The notes beneath the pieces are model-generated. The model was not told the DNA's origin and made no database searches. It saw only the letters and a program-made list of their open reading frames with translations. DNA of 39,264 bases. It comes from Endomicrobium sp. GTDB taxonomy: Bacteria; Elusimicrobiota; Endomicrobiia; Endomicrobiales; Endomicrobiaceae. This document shows, piece after piece, positions 38,868-39,264 of this stretch. Made by a program: the position numbers and the translations under genes. The DNA is taken from contig JAISEM010000013.1 of assembly GCA_031264105.1 (NCBI GenBank), forward strand, positions 1-39,264, in the 5' to 3' direction. Each line of letters begins with the position of its first letter. The stretch's first letter is position 1.

Positions 38868-39264
38868 ATGAAAAATAAGTTTCTTTATATTACCGCTAGT
38901 ACCCCTCCCCCCTTCATTATTGGAGGGAAAATGTTTTTAATTTTCAACAAGTTTTTTGTTCTTTTTTTCTCCCTCTTTCTTCTTGTCTCTTTTTATAATA
39001 TTTCCTACGCAGGAAGAACTGTCAACATTGATTTTCAAATAGCTGCTATTGCTGTTGTTGCGGCAAATGGAACTGATAGTAATAATTATTCAACGCCTTT
39101 TGTTCTAGATTCAAATAATAATACTTTAAATTTGAATGTTACGCCAGGAACTAAGTGCGGTATTTGTGGCGGGGCAGGGCAAGGAGAGCTTGTTGATTTT
39201 CCGCCAAAGACTTTATTAGGCGATGTAAGAAATAACACGCTAAATATAAATTGTGATATTGGCG
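38868..39264 (+). CDS. Repeat autotransporter, second paralogue (3' end cut by window)
   Basis: After a signal peptide (FNKFFVLFFSLFLLVSFYNISYA) the mature part starts GRTVNIDFQ and then shows the same repeats as the gene at 19814: NNTLNLNVTPGTKCGICGGAGQG and DVRNNTLNINCDIG, against NNKIIINSGGKVTTICGG there. Two in-frame starts exist: ATG 38868 with AGGAG upstream, and ATG 38931 with GGAGGG 3 nt upstream. The first would add 21 residues including TASTPPPFIIGG before the signal, which is unusual, so 38931 may be the real start. A C-rich tract and inverted repeat lie between them. TATAAT occurs at 38791. The barrel is outside the window. Confidence 0.75.
   Translation, partial: MKNKFLYITASTPPPFIIGGKMFLIFNKFFVLFFSLFLLVSFYNISYAGRTVNIDFQIAAIAVVAANGTDSNNYSTPFVLDSNNNTLNLNVTPGTKCGICGGAGQGELVDFPPKTLLGDVRNNTLNINCDIG
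38906..38927 (+). promoter_or_regulatory. Inverted repeat over a Shine-Dalgarno, next to a C-tract
   Basis: CCCTCC in the stretch before a C6 run is complementary to GGAGGG (38922-38927), which is the Shine-Dalgarno for ATG 38931. In the mRNA this could hide the ribosome-binding site. Translation starting at ATG 38868 would pass through it and open the hairpin, so the upstream start may act as a leader switch. The idea rests on base pairing only. Confidence 0.4.

Overview
The window is AT-rich bacterial DNA. Gene content points to a Gram-negative bacterium: LptE, autotransporter barrels, lipoproteins and SecG. Gene order, the mix of intact housekeeping genes with many small pseudogenes, and the Pmp-like and beta-helix autotransporters suggest an Elusimicrobiota symbiont of the Endomicrobium type (termite-gut flagellate endosymbionts). 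The lineage is an inference from memory of such genomes and was not tested. Almost all intact genes lie on the minus strand; the plus strand carries mainly surface-protein genes and broken genes.

Region 1-2100 holds the start of an exported protein and a decayed IbrB/IbrA-type pair (ParB-like protein plus PAPS-reductase-like protein). Region 2120-5250 is a glycolytic/export cluster read leftward from a consensus promoter: gap, pgk, secG, tRNA-Leu(GAG), tRNA-Gly(GCC). A hairpin with a T-tract separates gap from pgk. Region 5276-8991 has nth, an inositol-phosphatase family gene, an NlpE-like lipoprotein, a broken small lipoprotein on the plus strand, and an AlkD-like DNA glycosylase. Region 9020-15776 reads folK, panB, panC, nadB, uvrA and a 46-codon membrane peptide: folate, pantothenate and NAD synthesis next to excision repair. 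Region 15912-17700 is a wrecked SulP transporter plus debris, then typA.

Region 19814-24858 contains an intact repeat-rich autotransporter (plus) converging on a frameshifted Pmp-like autotransporter (minus). Region 24912-28243 is leuS, lptE and an ftsB-like gene. Upstream of leuS lies a dead MntA/HepT (nucleotidyltransferase/HEPN) toxin-antitoxin pair. Region 28946-38458 is one long leftward run: zapB-like, zapA, 6S RNA, rarA, 5-FCL, rny, a broken GNAT gene, xseA, xseB, ispA, dxs, tlyA. The window ends with a small gene remnant and the 5' end of a second autotransporter of the same repeat family.

Functionally the intact genes cover DNA repair, cofactor and isoprenoid precursor supply, RNA turnover, division and envelope biogenesis. 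Defence-, transport- and accessory-type genes are the ones in ruins, as expected for a host-restricted genome under reduction. The most notable items are a well-folded 6S RNA at the zapA locus whose terminator abuts rarA, the dead IbrAB and MntA/HepT modules, and the retained autotransporter family whose second member has an inverted repeat over a start-codon Shine-Dalgarno.
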